Source: a virus. From it: 38,336 bases of DNA. The translations under genes and the position numbers were made by a program. The stretch is taken from IMG/VR virus record IMGVR_UViG_3300030333_007432, positions 1 through 38,336 of that record; one strand, given 5' to 3'. Positions within the stretch are counted from its first letter, which is position 1; each line of letters starts with the position of its first letter. Below, in pieces: positions 14,197 to 21,585 of this stretch. The notes below the pieces were generated by a model. The model was not told where the DNA came from, did no database searches, and saw only the letters and a list, made by a program, of their open reading frames with translations.

Positions 14197-14872
14197 TAGA
14201 TCCAAAGTCCAAAGTTTCTTCTACGGTTTTAGTTACAGAATCTGCTCCACCGAATGACAAAGATTCGTCTACAGATTCTGCTGTAAATCTCCAATCCAAA
14301 CTAGAAACGTTAAGACCTATTGAGTAATTAGTTTCTAAATATCTAATATCATTAGTGATTAAAAATAAGTATTGTCCAGGATTAAGATTAAGTACTGGGT
14401 AATCGTCTGTTTTAAGATCCCCCTCTTCATCTTCATAATCTATAGCTCCTTCCCTAAATACATAACCTAAATCATTTATTGGTAATTCTTCTCTTCTTCC
14501 ATCTTCTGTGATTTGATAGAAAGCTAATAAGGTATTTTTATTTGTGTTTTCCTCATAAGAAAACTGTGAATTTAGCTGTGTAAATTGTATAGTTCTTCTT
14601 TTTTCTAAGCGTAATTTATAAAAAGTAGTTTGTTTTCTCGTTAGTCCACCATGTGTATTTTTTATTTCAAGTGAACGGAATATAGACGAGAAATCTCCTA
14701 AATCTATTGGATCATTTAGGTTATCACCTTGTTCAGCTGGTCTAGGATCTGAACCAAAGTAGGAAGTTGGTCCATATGCTGTAGGACCTGACCCTCCTGT
14801 TGGATAGGATTCAACAGTACCTAGGTTAAAAAAACCTAAGTTATTCGGTATTGTTGTCAGGAATCTTGCCAT
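14186..14872 (-). CDS. Beta-rich structural protein, 228 aa
   Basis: It contains IFRSLEIKNTHGGLTRKQTTFYKLRL, RRTIQFTQLNSQ, NTLLAFYQITEDG and LNPGQYLFLITNDIRYLETNYSIGLNV, a pattern of beta strands like pre-peptidase C-terminal or fibre-type sandwiches. The last residues repeat an SFGG...DFG motif. Proteins of this type occur in cyanophages, probably as tail or fibre parts. The start lies 32 bases inside the upstream gene end. Confidence in the structural role is moderate. Confidence 0.55.
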   Translation of the reverse strand: MARFLTTIPNNLGFFNLGTVESYPTGGSGPTAYGPTSYFGSDPRPAEQGDNLNDPIDLGDFSSIFRSLEIKNTHGGLTRKQTTFYKLRLEKRRTIQFTQLNSQFSYEENTNKNTLLAFYQITEDGRREELPINDLGYVFREGAIDYEDEEGDLKTDDYPVLNLNPGQYLFLITNDIRYLETNYSIGLNVSSLDWRFTAESVDESLSFGGADSVTKTVEETLDFGSITI

Positions 14873-15209
14873 ATTCTTTTGCTAATCCAGTGAATAAACC
14901 ATGCATAGGATGATCTTTCGAATCTCTGCCTGATTTTTGATATAACTCTTCCATTATTATAGCTCGTTCAGGATACATACCTTCTCCCTCCATTGTTTGA
15001 TAAGAGTCGTAATCGAGAGCAATTTTTAGAAATTCTAAACGATTTTTTGCCTCTGATTCCCCATTAAACCAAGCTGTATAGGTTGAGTTACCTCCTAGTG
15101 TAATAATTCCTGCGTATTGTTTTTCGTTCAGATGATAATTACTTGGAATTACATCAGCTCTTTTCGTTACTAATTTTTCTCTTTTTATAGTATTCGAAGA
15201 TGTTGTCAT
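14841..15209 (-). CDS. Protein of unknown function, 122 aa
   Basis: It has a polar N-terminus, then IPSNYHLNEKQYAGIITLGG, AWFNGESEAKNRLEFLKIALDYDS and the helix ERAIIMEELYQKSG. There is no membrane segment or cysteine. It overlaps both neighbours (56 bases with the HNH-like gene, 32 bases with the structural gene), so the three form a coupled minus run. No family recognised. Confidence 0.5.
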   Translation of the reverse strand: MTTSSNTIKREKLVTKRADVIPSNYHLNEKQYAGIITLGGNSTYTAWFNGESEAKNRLEFLKIALDYDSYQTMEGEGMYPERAIIMEELYQKSGRDSKDHPMHGLFTGLAKEYGKIPDNNTE

Positions 15210-16248
15210 GGCTTAAATGAATGTCCTTTTTTAATTTTGGAGTGGGGCTACATTTTAGTTCTTTTATTGTAAGGTGTTCTGGGTTACAACAAAAGGGTTT
15301 ACATGTAGATTTACTAAAGATTCTGTATTTACCTGTATAGCCACGACTTAACCAAAAAGCCACCCTTGGTGCAGATTGAGTCTTAGCAGCGTGAAAAGGA
15401 GATGGGAAATATGCAGTTGACTCGGTATTGTTTTTTCTTGTAGATCCTTGCCATACCCAACATTCATTAGGTTTTCCTATTTTTACTTGATCCCAGAATC
15501 TTTTTACTTGCCAATACCATCTAAAAGGAAATTCTCTTAAATCTATAAGGCATCTACCTTTTTTAATTTCCTCCATACAAGTTAGACACTCACCCATTGC
15601 ACCAAATTCTCCTTTATGTCCCCAAGGGCATTCGAGTTCGTTAGTCACGTAATGATTTAAATTAAATTGTTTTGCTTCGCTTTTGTGAGAAGTTATTATC
15701 TTTCTACAAGTTGCGAAGATTGTATTCCAAATTTTACTCGTATTTACTTTGTTTTGATTCTCTTCATATGTTTCTTTATTACATATTCTTCTTGTTGTGT
15801 GATAAGGCAATTTATAGATTTTAGACAGATTCTTTTTAGTTATTCCTTCTTTATTTTTCTTCCTTAACTCATCTATTAACTTCTTATTAATACCATTGTT
15901 ACTACGTTTTGCATTTTCATAAGCTACGTCTGCTCTTGTCCCCCAATAATAGTGAGCAGGGTTTAGGCAGTAAGGAGAATTGCATTCTGCTCGTCTTACA
16001 ATTATTGATTTTTCTTCTGTAGTACTATCTCCAGCTATTGCTAATAGGATTGGTCGAACATCTTTTGTTTTATATAAAAGCTTATTTTCTTTGCTTGTGT
16101 TAAAACCTTGAAATATCTTATGGTTGCATAATTTCATACACCAACATCGTTCTTTACCTAGTAACTGTGTTCCAAATTGAATAGCTTTTGCAAATACTAT
16201 CTCGTCATAAACAGTTAGCTCTTCATATAAAAACGCATCTTTATACAT
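15154..16248 (-). CDS. HNH-type endonuclease-like protein with two HNH-like units, 364 aa
   Basis: Two separated regions look like HNH homing-type units. The first, residues 85-118, has CNSPYCLNPAHYYWGTRADV followed by ENAKRSNNG. The second, 261-328, has ECWVWQGST then ...PRVAFWLSRG... and CKPFCCNPEHL. Between them are a helix-turn-helix-like stretch (LIDELRKKNKEGITKKNLSKIYKL, then PYHTTRR, 124-154) and a Cys/His cluster (CPWGH...CLTC, 207-224) that could bind zinc. It could be a free-standing homing endonuclease. The first gene of its minus run, it faces the large non-coding region at 16249. Confidence 0.7.
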   Translation of the reverse strand: MYKDAFLYEELTVYDEIVFAKAIQFGTQLLGKERCWCMKLCNHKIFQGFNTSKENKLLYKTKDVRPILLAIAGDSTTEEKSIIVRRAECNSPYCLNPAHYYWGTRADVAYENAKRSNNGINKKLIDELRKKNKEGITKKNLSKIYKLPYHTTRRICNKETYEENQNKVNTSKIWNTIFATCRKIITSHKSEAKQFNLNHYVTNELECPWGHKGEFGAMGECLTCMEEIKKGRCLIDLREFPFRWYWQVKRFWDQVKIGKPNECWVWQGSTRKNNTESTAYFPSPFHAAKTQSAPRVAFWLSRGYTGKYRIFSKSTCKPFCCNPEHLTIKELKCSPTPKLKKDIHLSHDNIFEYYKKRKISNEKS

Positions 16249-16360
16249 GTTTTGAGTAGGGGTTGTAAGTACCTAGGCTGAAATGGTAGTCGTGGATTGG
16301 ATATTTCGTCAACACCCAAATATTAATTTTTTTAGCCTATTTTATTTACTTCTAAGAAAC

Positions 16361-16414
16361 TTGAGGTTAGCACTGTGTCTGTACATTTATATACTTTTAT
16401 ATACCTAACCTCAA
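16361..16414. repeat. Perfect 10-bp inverted repeat enclosing phased TTATATAC copies
   Basis: TTGAGGTTAG (16361-16370) and CTAACCTCAA (16405-16414) are exact inverted copies 34 bases apart. Inside them TTATATAC occurs twice (16387-16394 and 16397-16404), exactly 10 bases apart, one helical turn. They lie in the 293-base gene-free stretch 16249-16541 between the minus HNH-type gene and the small gene at 16542. This could be a regulator site, a replication element or a recombination site. Confidence 0.5.
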
Positions 16415-16430
16415 CATACACTTACCTGAG

Positions 16431-16472
16431 TAAAAATCAAAAAAAATACTAGGTTTTGGCTGTTGATTTTTA
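16431..16472. repeat. Second perfect 10-bp inverted repeat in the non-coding region
   Basis: TAAAAATCAA (16431-16440) and TTGATTTTTA (16463-16472) are exact inverted copies separated by 22 bases. The stem is AT-only apart from one pair. It lies 16 bases right of the first inverted repeat. It could be a weak terminator or a further regulatory dyad. The rest of 16249-16541 shows no frame I would call a gene. Confidence 0.45.
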
Positions 16473-16541
16473 AATTTATTGCAGCGCAAAAGGTTTGATG
16501 GTTAAATTTACAGTTTTTTAATCAACCCCTACCCTTATTTA

Positions 16542-16700
16542 TTAGCAATAGCATTCTTCGAAAGTTCTAGCATATTCTTCGGCAACATAATCGTGTTCGG
16601 CATATCTGCACATAGCACCGTTTTTAGAACAAATAAGATAAGTCTTGCTGTTATTGTGATTTTGCTCTTCAATTGTTGTACCGTGAGGGAATTTTTTCAC
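16542..16700 (-). CDS. Small Cys-containing protein, GTG start, 52 aa
   Basis: The frame opens at GTG (16700), directly after an in-frame TAA, and ends at TAA (16542-16544). The sequence KKFPHGTTIEEQNHNNSK, then YLICSKNGAMCRYAEHDYVAEEY and FEECYC, has four cysteines and compact charge patterns that look like a folded micro-protein. It lies in an otherwise empty region. No family recognised. Confidence 0.5.
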   Translation of the reverse strand: MKKFPHGTTIEEQNHNNSKTYLICSKNGAMCRYAEHDYVAEEYARTFEECYC

Positions 16701-16758
16701 TTATCTATTGGTTTCTCGATGTTAATATTATAAAAACTGTCTAATAAAATAAAAAAAA

Positions 16759-17424
16759 ATGTCAATATTACCAGTATTAGGTACAGCGGTAGCCGGAGGA
16801 CTAGGTGGTGTTTTAGGTGCTAAGGAAAACAAAGGTAGGAATTTTGCAAAAGGCTTTATAAACGCATTACCAGCAGCTGTTGGTGGGCTTTTAGGTAGAA
16901 AAGTAATAGGAGGTTCGCCTGGTGCAGCTTTAGGTACTGTTATAGGAGGTGCTTTAGGTACTAAAGAAGCTCAAGAAGCGAGAAGAAGCACAAACCCATT
17001 TGAATTTGGTTTAAGTGAAGGATTAGGATCTATTTGGAACGCAGGTGCTGACGCTAGGAAGGGAGGAGCAAAGTATGGGTCTTGGCCTGAACTTGGAGTA
17101 TCAGAGATGATTGGTAAAACTTTAGGTACGGATAGAACAAATAAGTATAGGAATATAGGAGAGGCAGCAGGCTCAGCAGGAGTAAAAGCATTACCAGGAG
17201 CAGCATCATTAGGATCAGCAGCATATGGAGCATCAGCTTCTGATAGGGCTAATAATTTTTTAGGTCTCTATGATGATTGGACTTCTTCAACAGCTAATAG
17301 TCCAGCTGCAAGATCAGGAGCCTTTAGTGATCCAGAAAGATTTGGTCAGCAGATGAAGCATCAGCAATGGTTGAAAGATAATAATCGCAAGTATGATTCA
17401 CGTTTTGAAAGCTATCTCCGGTAG
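16759..17424 (+). CDS. Glycine-zipper-rich protein, probable virion component, 221 aa
   Basis: Residues 1-70 hold dense glycine-zipper patterns (LGTAVAGGLGGVLGAKENKG, GGLLGRKVIGG, GAALGTVIGGALG), able to insert into or pack in membranes. The rest is Ala/Gly-rich with DRANNFLGLYDDW and a polar C-terminus. Such proteins often serve as DNA-ejection or internal virion proteins in phages. First gene of the right-hand plus operon; its leader is an A-rich run without a clear Shine-Dalgarno. Confidence 0.55.
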   Translation: MSILPVLGTAVAGGLGGVLGAKENKGRNFAKGFINALPAAVGGLLGRKVIGGSPGAALGTVIGGALGTKEAQEARRSTNPFEFGLSEGLGSIWNAGADARKGGAKYGSWPELGVSEMIGKTLGTDRTNKYRNIGEAAGSAGVKALPGAASLGSAAYGASASDRANNFLGLYDDWTSSTANSPAARSGAFSDPERFGQQMKHQQWLKDNNRKYDSRFESYLR

Positions 17425-17462
17425 TTATAGCTTTATAATTAATATAAATAATCATTAGATTA

Positions 17463-17687
17463 ATGAATAATGCGGGATTTGATCCGTCGGGTTTAGAAGA
17501 TTCGATTGACCCTACCAGACAATCTAGATTACCTGGCGGCTATGCCACTCAAGGTCAGTCTGTTAGCGCACCTTATGCGGAAGCAAATATAAAGGCTGCA
17601 GAAAAAACTAACCCTATGAACGCACGTTCTCAGGAACCAGGTATCGGTGCAAGGGTAGACGATTTCTTAAACAAAGTTGGAGCTTAA
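17463..17687 (+). CDS. Small polar protein, 74 aa, probable virion-associated
   Basis: The protein is Gly/Asn/Ala-rich without hydrophobic core: MNNAGFDPSGLEDSIDPT, GGYATQGQSVSAPYAEANIK, then EPGIGARVDDFLNKVGA. It ends 2 bases before the next gene. It belongs to a run of small glycine-rich proteins between the zipper protein and the fibres. No family recognised. Confidence 0.5.
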   Translation: MNNAGFDPSGLEDSIDPTRQSRLPGGYATQGQSVSAPYAEANIKAAEKTNPMNARSQEPGIGARVDDFLNKVGA

Positions 17688-17689
17688 TT

Positions 17690-17920
17690 ATGACTGGTAA
17701 AGGTTTTCTTGATAGTTGGCTAAAAGGTGGACTTGTTGGAGCTACTTCTAAGACAGGAGGTATTACAGGTTTAGGACCTAAATTTGGATACGACTCTAGA
17801 AAAGGGTTTATAGGTTCAAATAAACCTTTTAGCGGCTATCTTGGTGAAAAAGAACAAGGTGGTTTAGGCGCTAGGGATTTAACTGGTAAAAGTGCTTTAG
17901 GTGGTATTTTTCAAATTTAG
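17690..17920 (+). CDS. Small glycine-rich protein, 76 aa, probable virion-associated
   Basis: About a fifth or more of the residues are glycine (MTGKGFLDSWLKGGLVGATS, KTGGITGLGPKFGYDSRKGF, GYLGEKEQGGLGARDL). It starts 2 bases after the previous stop and stops 2 bases before the next start. Unknown function; composition like the neighbouring small proteins. Confidence 0.5.
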   Translation: MTGKGFLDSWLKGGLVGATSKTGGITGLGPKFGYDSRKGFIGSNKPFSGYLGEKEQGGLGARDLTGKSALGGIFQI

Positions 17921-17922
17921 AG

Positions 17923-18129
17923 ATGGGTGATACTGATTTTCCAGCAGTAATGGCTAATTGGGGTGAGGCCAAAGATAAAGCTGCTTTATGGCGTTCTAAC
18001 TATTCTGGCAAAGAAGAATATAGTCAATTTGGAACAGATATTCCAGAAGAAGGTTATGAAAGAGAGTACTCAGGGGGTGAAGGTTCGGATATAGATCCTT
18101 ACTTTAGAGAGAGGGTTAGATACAAGTAA
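17923..18129 (+). CDS. Small Tyr/Glu/Gly-rich protein, 68 aa
   Basis: The protein is rich in Tyr, Glu, Ser and Gly (EEYSQFGTDIPEEGYERE then GGEGSDIDPYF) with a short helical start (FPAVMANWGEAKDKAALW). It lies 2 bases after the preceding gene. It is probably another minor virion or assembly protein by context only. Confidence 0.5.
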   Translation: MGDTDFPAVMANWGEAKDKAALWRSNYSGKEEYSQFGTDIPEEGYEREYSGGEGSDIDPYFRERVRYK

Positions 18130-18163
18130 AATAGTTTATAAGCAGGGTCAAAATTCTAAGTAG

Positions 18164-18661
18164 ATGTCACAAACCAAAGCAGAGTTAGTAGATTTCACAA
18201 TTGCCGCACCAGATAAAATATCTGAAGGTAATAGTAAAGTCGAAGTAGTAGATGCAGGAACTGGGTATGTCACTGCAGAAGCCGATGGAGCAGAAAAACT
18301 GCGTGTTCTAGCTGCTGGAGTTAAATTGACAGGTTCAACTGAAACTAATATTGTCACACAAGCAGCAACAGCAGGAGGTACAACAACACTTGATTTAAAT
18401 TCAGCTGATAATTGGATCGTAACGATGGGTGGAAATACAACAGTAGGAGATCCAAGTAATGAAAAGTTAGGGCAGACTGGATCTATATGGATGGTTCAAG
18501 ATGGAACAGGTTCTAGAACGGCTGCATGGAACTCAGCATTTAAATGGGCAGGGGGAACTGCACCTACGCTAACAACAACAGCTTCAGCTATTGATCGTAT
18601 TGATTATATTGTTAAGGCAGCAGGTGAGATTAATGCAGTAGCTTCTCTCGATGTTAAATAG
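18164..18661 (+). CDS. Beta-rich fibre or decoration-type protein, 165 aa
   Basis: It contains a phage-fibre-like repeated beta pattern: VEVVDAGTGYVTAEADGAEKLRVLAAGVKLTGSTETNI, then TTTLDLNSADNWIVTMGGNT. The WNSAFKWAGGTAPTLTTT and IDYIVKAAGEINAVASLDVK endings resemble a C-terminal module seen on phage tail-spike and fibre proteins. It ends 2 bases before the large fibre gene. Confidence 0.6.
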   Translation: MSQTKAELVDFTIAAPDKISEGNSKVEVVDAGTGYVTAEADGAEKLRVLAAGVKLTGSTETNIVTQAATAGGTTTLDLNSADNWIVTMGGNTTVGDPSNEKLGQTGSIWMVQDGTGSRTAAWNSAFKWAGGTAPTLTTTASAIDRIDYIVKAAGEINAVASLDVK

Positions 18662-18663
18662 TC

Positions 18664-21087
18664 ATGGGATTATTTGGAAATCACGCTAGGGTAGGAGCCA
18701 GTGCTGCTGGCGACTACGAAATTGAGAGGTCTTTAAGGTTTAATCCAGCAGATGATACATATCTCCACCGAACTCCTAGTGGTGCAGGTAATAGAAAAAC
18801 TTGGACTTGGAGTGGTTGGGTAAAACGAGGAAGTACATTCACTCGTGGGGTTTTCTTTAGTTGTGGAACAAGTCTAGGGAGCAATGAAGATGGTATTGAA
18901 TTTGATGGGCTTGTAATAAGGGTCTATTCATATACAGGTTCTTTTGGTTTCCAATTTACTACTAATGCCCAATATCGTGATCCTTCAGCATGGATGCATA
19001 TTGTTTTCTCCTTAGATACCACTCAAGCGTCATCAGGAGAACGAGGAAGACTTTATGTGAATGGTGAACGTGTTACATCTTTAGCTACTGAAACTCAACC
19101 TTCTCTAAATGCTGACTGTGCACACATTAATACAACGTCGGAGCACAAAATAGGGAACCAACTAGGTAGTCATGAGTACGATGGATACCTTGCAGACGTT
19201 AATTTTATAGATGGAACCCGCTTAGATGCTTCTTCCTTTGGTGAAACAAATATAGAGACAGGTCAATGGATTCCTAAGAAATATGGAGGATCATATGGAA
19301 CAAATGGTTTCCACTTAAATTTCTCAGACAATTCAGGTACTACAGCAACAACATTAGGAAAAGATTCAGCAGGAAGTAATAATTGGACTCCTAGTGGTTT
19401 TTCTGTTGCGGCAGGTGTTGGTAATGATTCAATGACGGATACGCCTACAAATAATTTTTGCACTTGGAATCCTCTTACTGACGTAAGTGATCTAGTCTTA
19501 GCAAATGGAAATTTAAACGTATCAAGCGGAACTGATAGCTGGCCTACAGTTTACGGAACAATGGGTGCAAGTTCTGGAAAGTTTTACTTTGAAGCCACCA
19601 ACACAGACCAAACAAGATGGGGTTTAGGTTGGTCTTCTACAGCGTTTAAAGCGGGTGTTTCTGATTCGTTTAATGACGGATATTTTGCATATTCTCAAGA
19701 TCCTTTAACCCGTTATGAAACAGGAACAAACTCGTCTATTAATGGAAGCCCTGCTTTTGATACAAGTAAAACTTTACAAGTTGCTATTGATATTACTGCT
19801 GGAAAAATTTGGTACGGAATAAATAATACTTGGGTTAATAATGACAGTGGTTCAGCAGGTGACCCAGCAAACGGTTCAAATCCAATAAGTACATTTACAG
19901 GTGGAACTACGATGTTCCCGAAAGTAATTAATAATTTAGGTAATGTTAGCGTTAATTGGGGTCAACAAGGTTTTACCTATACGCCTCCAACAGGGTTTGA
20001 GACTCTTTCTACATCAAACCTAGCTGATCCAACAATAAAGCTACCTAATGAACATTTTGGAACACTTGTTTATGCAGGGGATGGGTCAGCAAGTCGTACC
20101 ATATCAGATACTTCATCTGTGAATTTTACACCTGATTGGGTTTGGGTTAAAAACAGATCGCAAGCCGATTGGCACATTTTGTCTGATGTAGTAAGAGGTT
20201 TTGACGGAAAGACTTTATATAGTAATACAGCTGGTGCCGAACATGATGCTTCTGGAAGTGGAGAAAACGGCTATATTTCTGCTGCTGCAAATGGTGGTTT
20301 TACAGCAACAGATAGTGATGGTTCTGTTGGCGGTAATTTAAATGCAAATAGTGAAAATTATGTTGCTTGGAACTGGAAAGGGGGCGGAGCTGGCTCGGCT
20401 AATACAACTGGAGATATTGATTCAACAGTAAGTGCAAACGCATCCGCAGGTTTTTCAATCGTTAAATATACAGGTAATGGAACACTAGGACAATCAGTAG
20501 GGCATGGATTAGGAATAGCTCCTAAAATTGTCATATTTAAAAACAGATCTAGATCTAGTAGAAACTGGGAGATTAATTATGTACACCCTACTGATGGCAG
20601 TCTTGATTATATTTATTTAAATCTAGATGTTGGAAAGGGAGGAGGAAGTTTAGGAATATCAAACCCAACTTCTTCAGTTTTTTATGTGACTAATGGAAAT
20701 GATTCTAATCAAAGTGGTGACGACATTATTGCTTATTGTTTTGCCAATGTAGAAGGATATAGTAAATTTAGTTCATATGAAGGAATTGGAGGAACAGATG
20801 GTCCCTTTGTACATACAGGTTTTAGACCTGTTTATGTTTTAATAAAAAATGTTGATTCAGATTCTAGATGGTGGGTTATAAAAACAACTAAAATACCTGG
20901 ATATAATCCACATGCTCCAGCACTTTTTACTAATAATGCTAATGCAGAAACAAATGAAAGTAGTATTGATATACTTTCAAACGGTTTTAAAGTTAGAAAT
21001 AATGGGAGCTATACGAATGAGAATGGTTCCACTCATATATATTTGGCTTTTGCCGAATTTCCATTTAAGTATGCTAATGCGAGGTAA
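18664..21087 (+). CDS. Large mosaic tail fibre (LamG-like, SPRY-like and repeat domains), 807 aa
   Basis: Residues ~20-215 look like a concanavalin/LamG-type sheet (SLRFNPADDTYLHRTPS, TWTWSGWVKRGS, GRLYVNGERV, YLADVNFIDGT). Residues ~255-440 look SPRY-like (KFYFEATNTDQTRWGLGWSS, LQVAIDITAGKIWYGINNTW). From ~455 three related repeats of about 120 residues begin with (F)xxYxG(D/N)G and contain the W/I-V-(W/I)-(V/F)-KN pattern (PDWVWVKNRS, PKIVIFKNRS, PVYVLIKNVD). I infer a receptor-binding fibre built by domain shuffling. No signal or membrane segment is present. Confidence 0.75.
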   Translation: MGLFGNHARVGASAAGDYEIERSLRFNPADDTYLHRTPSGAGNRKTWTWSGWVKRGSTFTRGVFFSCGTSLGSNEDGIEFDGLVIRVYSYTGSFGFQFTTNAQYRDPSAWMHIVFSLDTTQASSGERGRLYVNGERVTSLATETQPSLNADCAHINTTSEHKIGNQLGSHEYDGYLADVNFIDGTRLDASSFGETNIETGQWIPKKYGGSYGTNGFHLNFSDNSGTTATTLGKDSAGSNNWTPSGFSVAAGVGNDSMTDTPTNNFCTWNPLTDVSDLVLANGNLNVSSGTDSWPTVYGTMGASSGKFYFEATNTDQTRWGLGWSSTAFKAGVSDSFNDGYFAYSQDPLTRYETGTNSSINGSPAFDTSKTLQVAIDITAGKIWYGINNTWVNNDSGSAGDPANGSNPISTFTGGTTMFPKVINNLGNVSVNWGQQGFTYTPPTGFETLSTSNLADPTIKLPNEHFGTLVYAGDGSASRTISDTSSVNFTPDWVWVKNRSQADWHILSDVVRGFDGKTLYSNTAGAEHDASGSGENGYISAAANGGFTATDSDGSVGGNLNANSENYVAWNWKGGGAGSANTTGDIDSTVSANASAGFSIVKYTGNGTLGQSVGHGLGIAPKIVIFKNRSRSSRNWEINYVHPTDGSLDYIYLNLDVGKGGGSLGISNPTSSVFYVTNGNDSNQSGDDIIAYCFANVEGYSKFSSYEGIGGTDGPFVHTGFRPVYVLIKNVDSDSRWWVIKTTKIPGYNPHAPALFTNNANAETNESSIDILSNGFKVRNNGSYTNENGSTHIYLAFAEFPFKYANAR

Positions 21088-21096
21088 AATATAACT

Positions 21097-21540
21097 ATGG
21101 CATTTAAATTAGACAACAAAACACTTCCTGTTGACGTAGCTTTTACATCTAATGGAATTAATTATCCAGCTAACTGGTTAAGACTAACAACTCTTGATGA
21201 AAAGAAAGCTATTGGCATAACAGAAGTTGACGATGAACCTACATATGATCAACGTTTTTATTGGTCAACAACTAAAGCTAAAGATCTTACAGGTTTACAA
21301 AGAGAATGGATAGCTAAACAAAAAGAAACAGCAAGTTCTTTTTTAACTAAATATGATTGGTATGTAATTCGTAAATTAGAGGAATCAACAGATATTCCTG
21401 CGACAGTTTCTAAATATAGAGATGACGTAAGAACAGCTTGTGCAGCTCGTGAAACAGAAATTAAAAGTGTCACTGATGTAACTGCTTTGAAAGCATTAGT
21501 AGATGGGAAATTTACGGCTTGGCCTGAAGAACCTTCTTAA
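21097..21540 (+). CDS. Tail-fibre assembly chaperone-like protein, 147 aa
   Basis: The N-terminal part (PVDVAFTSNGINYPANWLRL, TTLDEKKAIGITEV) and C-terminal helices (TKYDWYVIRKLEESTDIPATVSKYRDDVRTACAARETEI, then ALKALVDGKFTAWPEEPS) fit small tail-fibre chaperones that sit next to fibre genes. It lies 9 bases after the large fibre and 45 before the second one. Assignment is by layout and the DWYVIRK...R-x-x-VR-x-A-C pattern. Confidence 0.55.
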   Translation: MAFKLDNKTLPVDVAFTSNGINYPANWLRLTTLDEKKAIGITEVDDEPTYDQRFYWSTTKAKDLTGLQREWIAKQKETASSFLTKYDWYVIRKLEESTDIPATVSKYRDDVRTACAARETEIKSVTDVTALKALVDGKFTAWPEEPS

Positions 21541-21585
21541 GAGTTGGTCAAACTAAACTAGAGATAAGTTATCTGTTAGAAAGAA

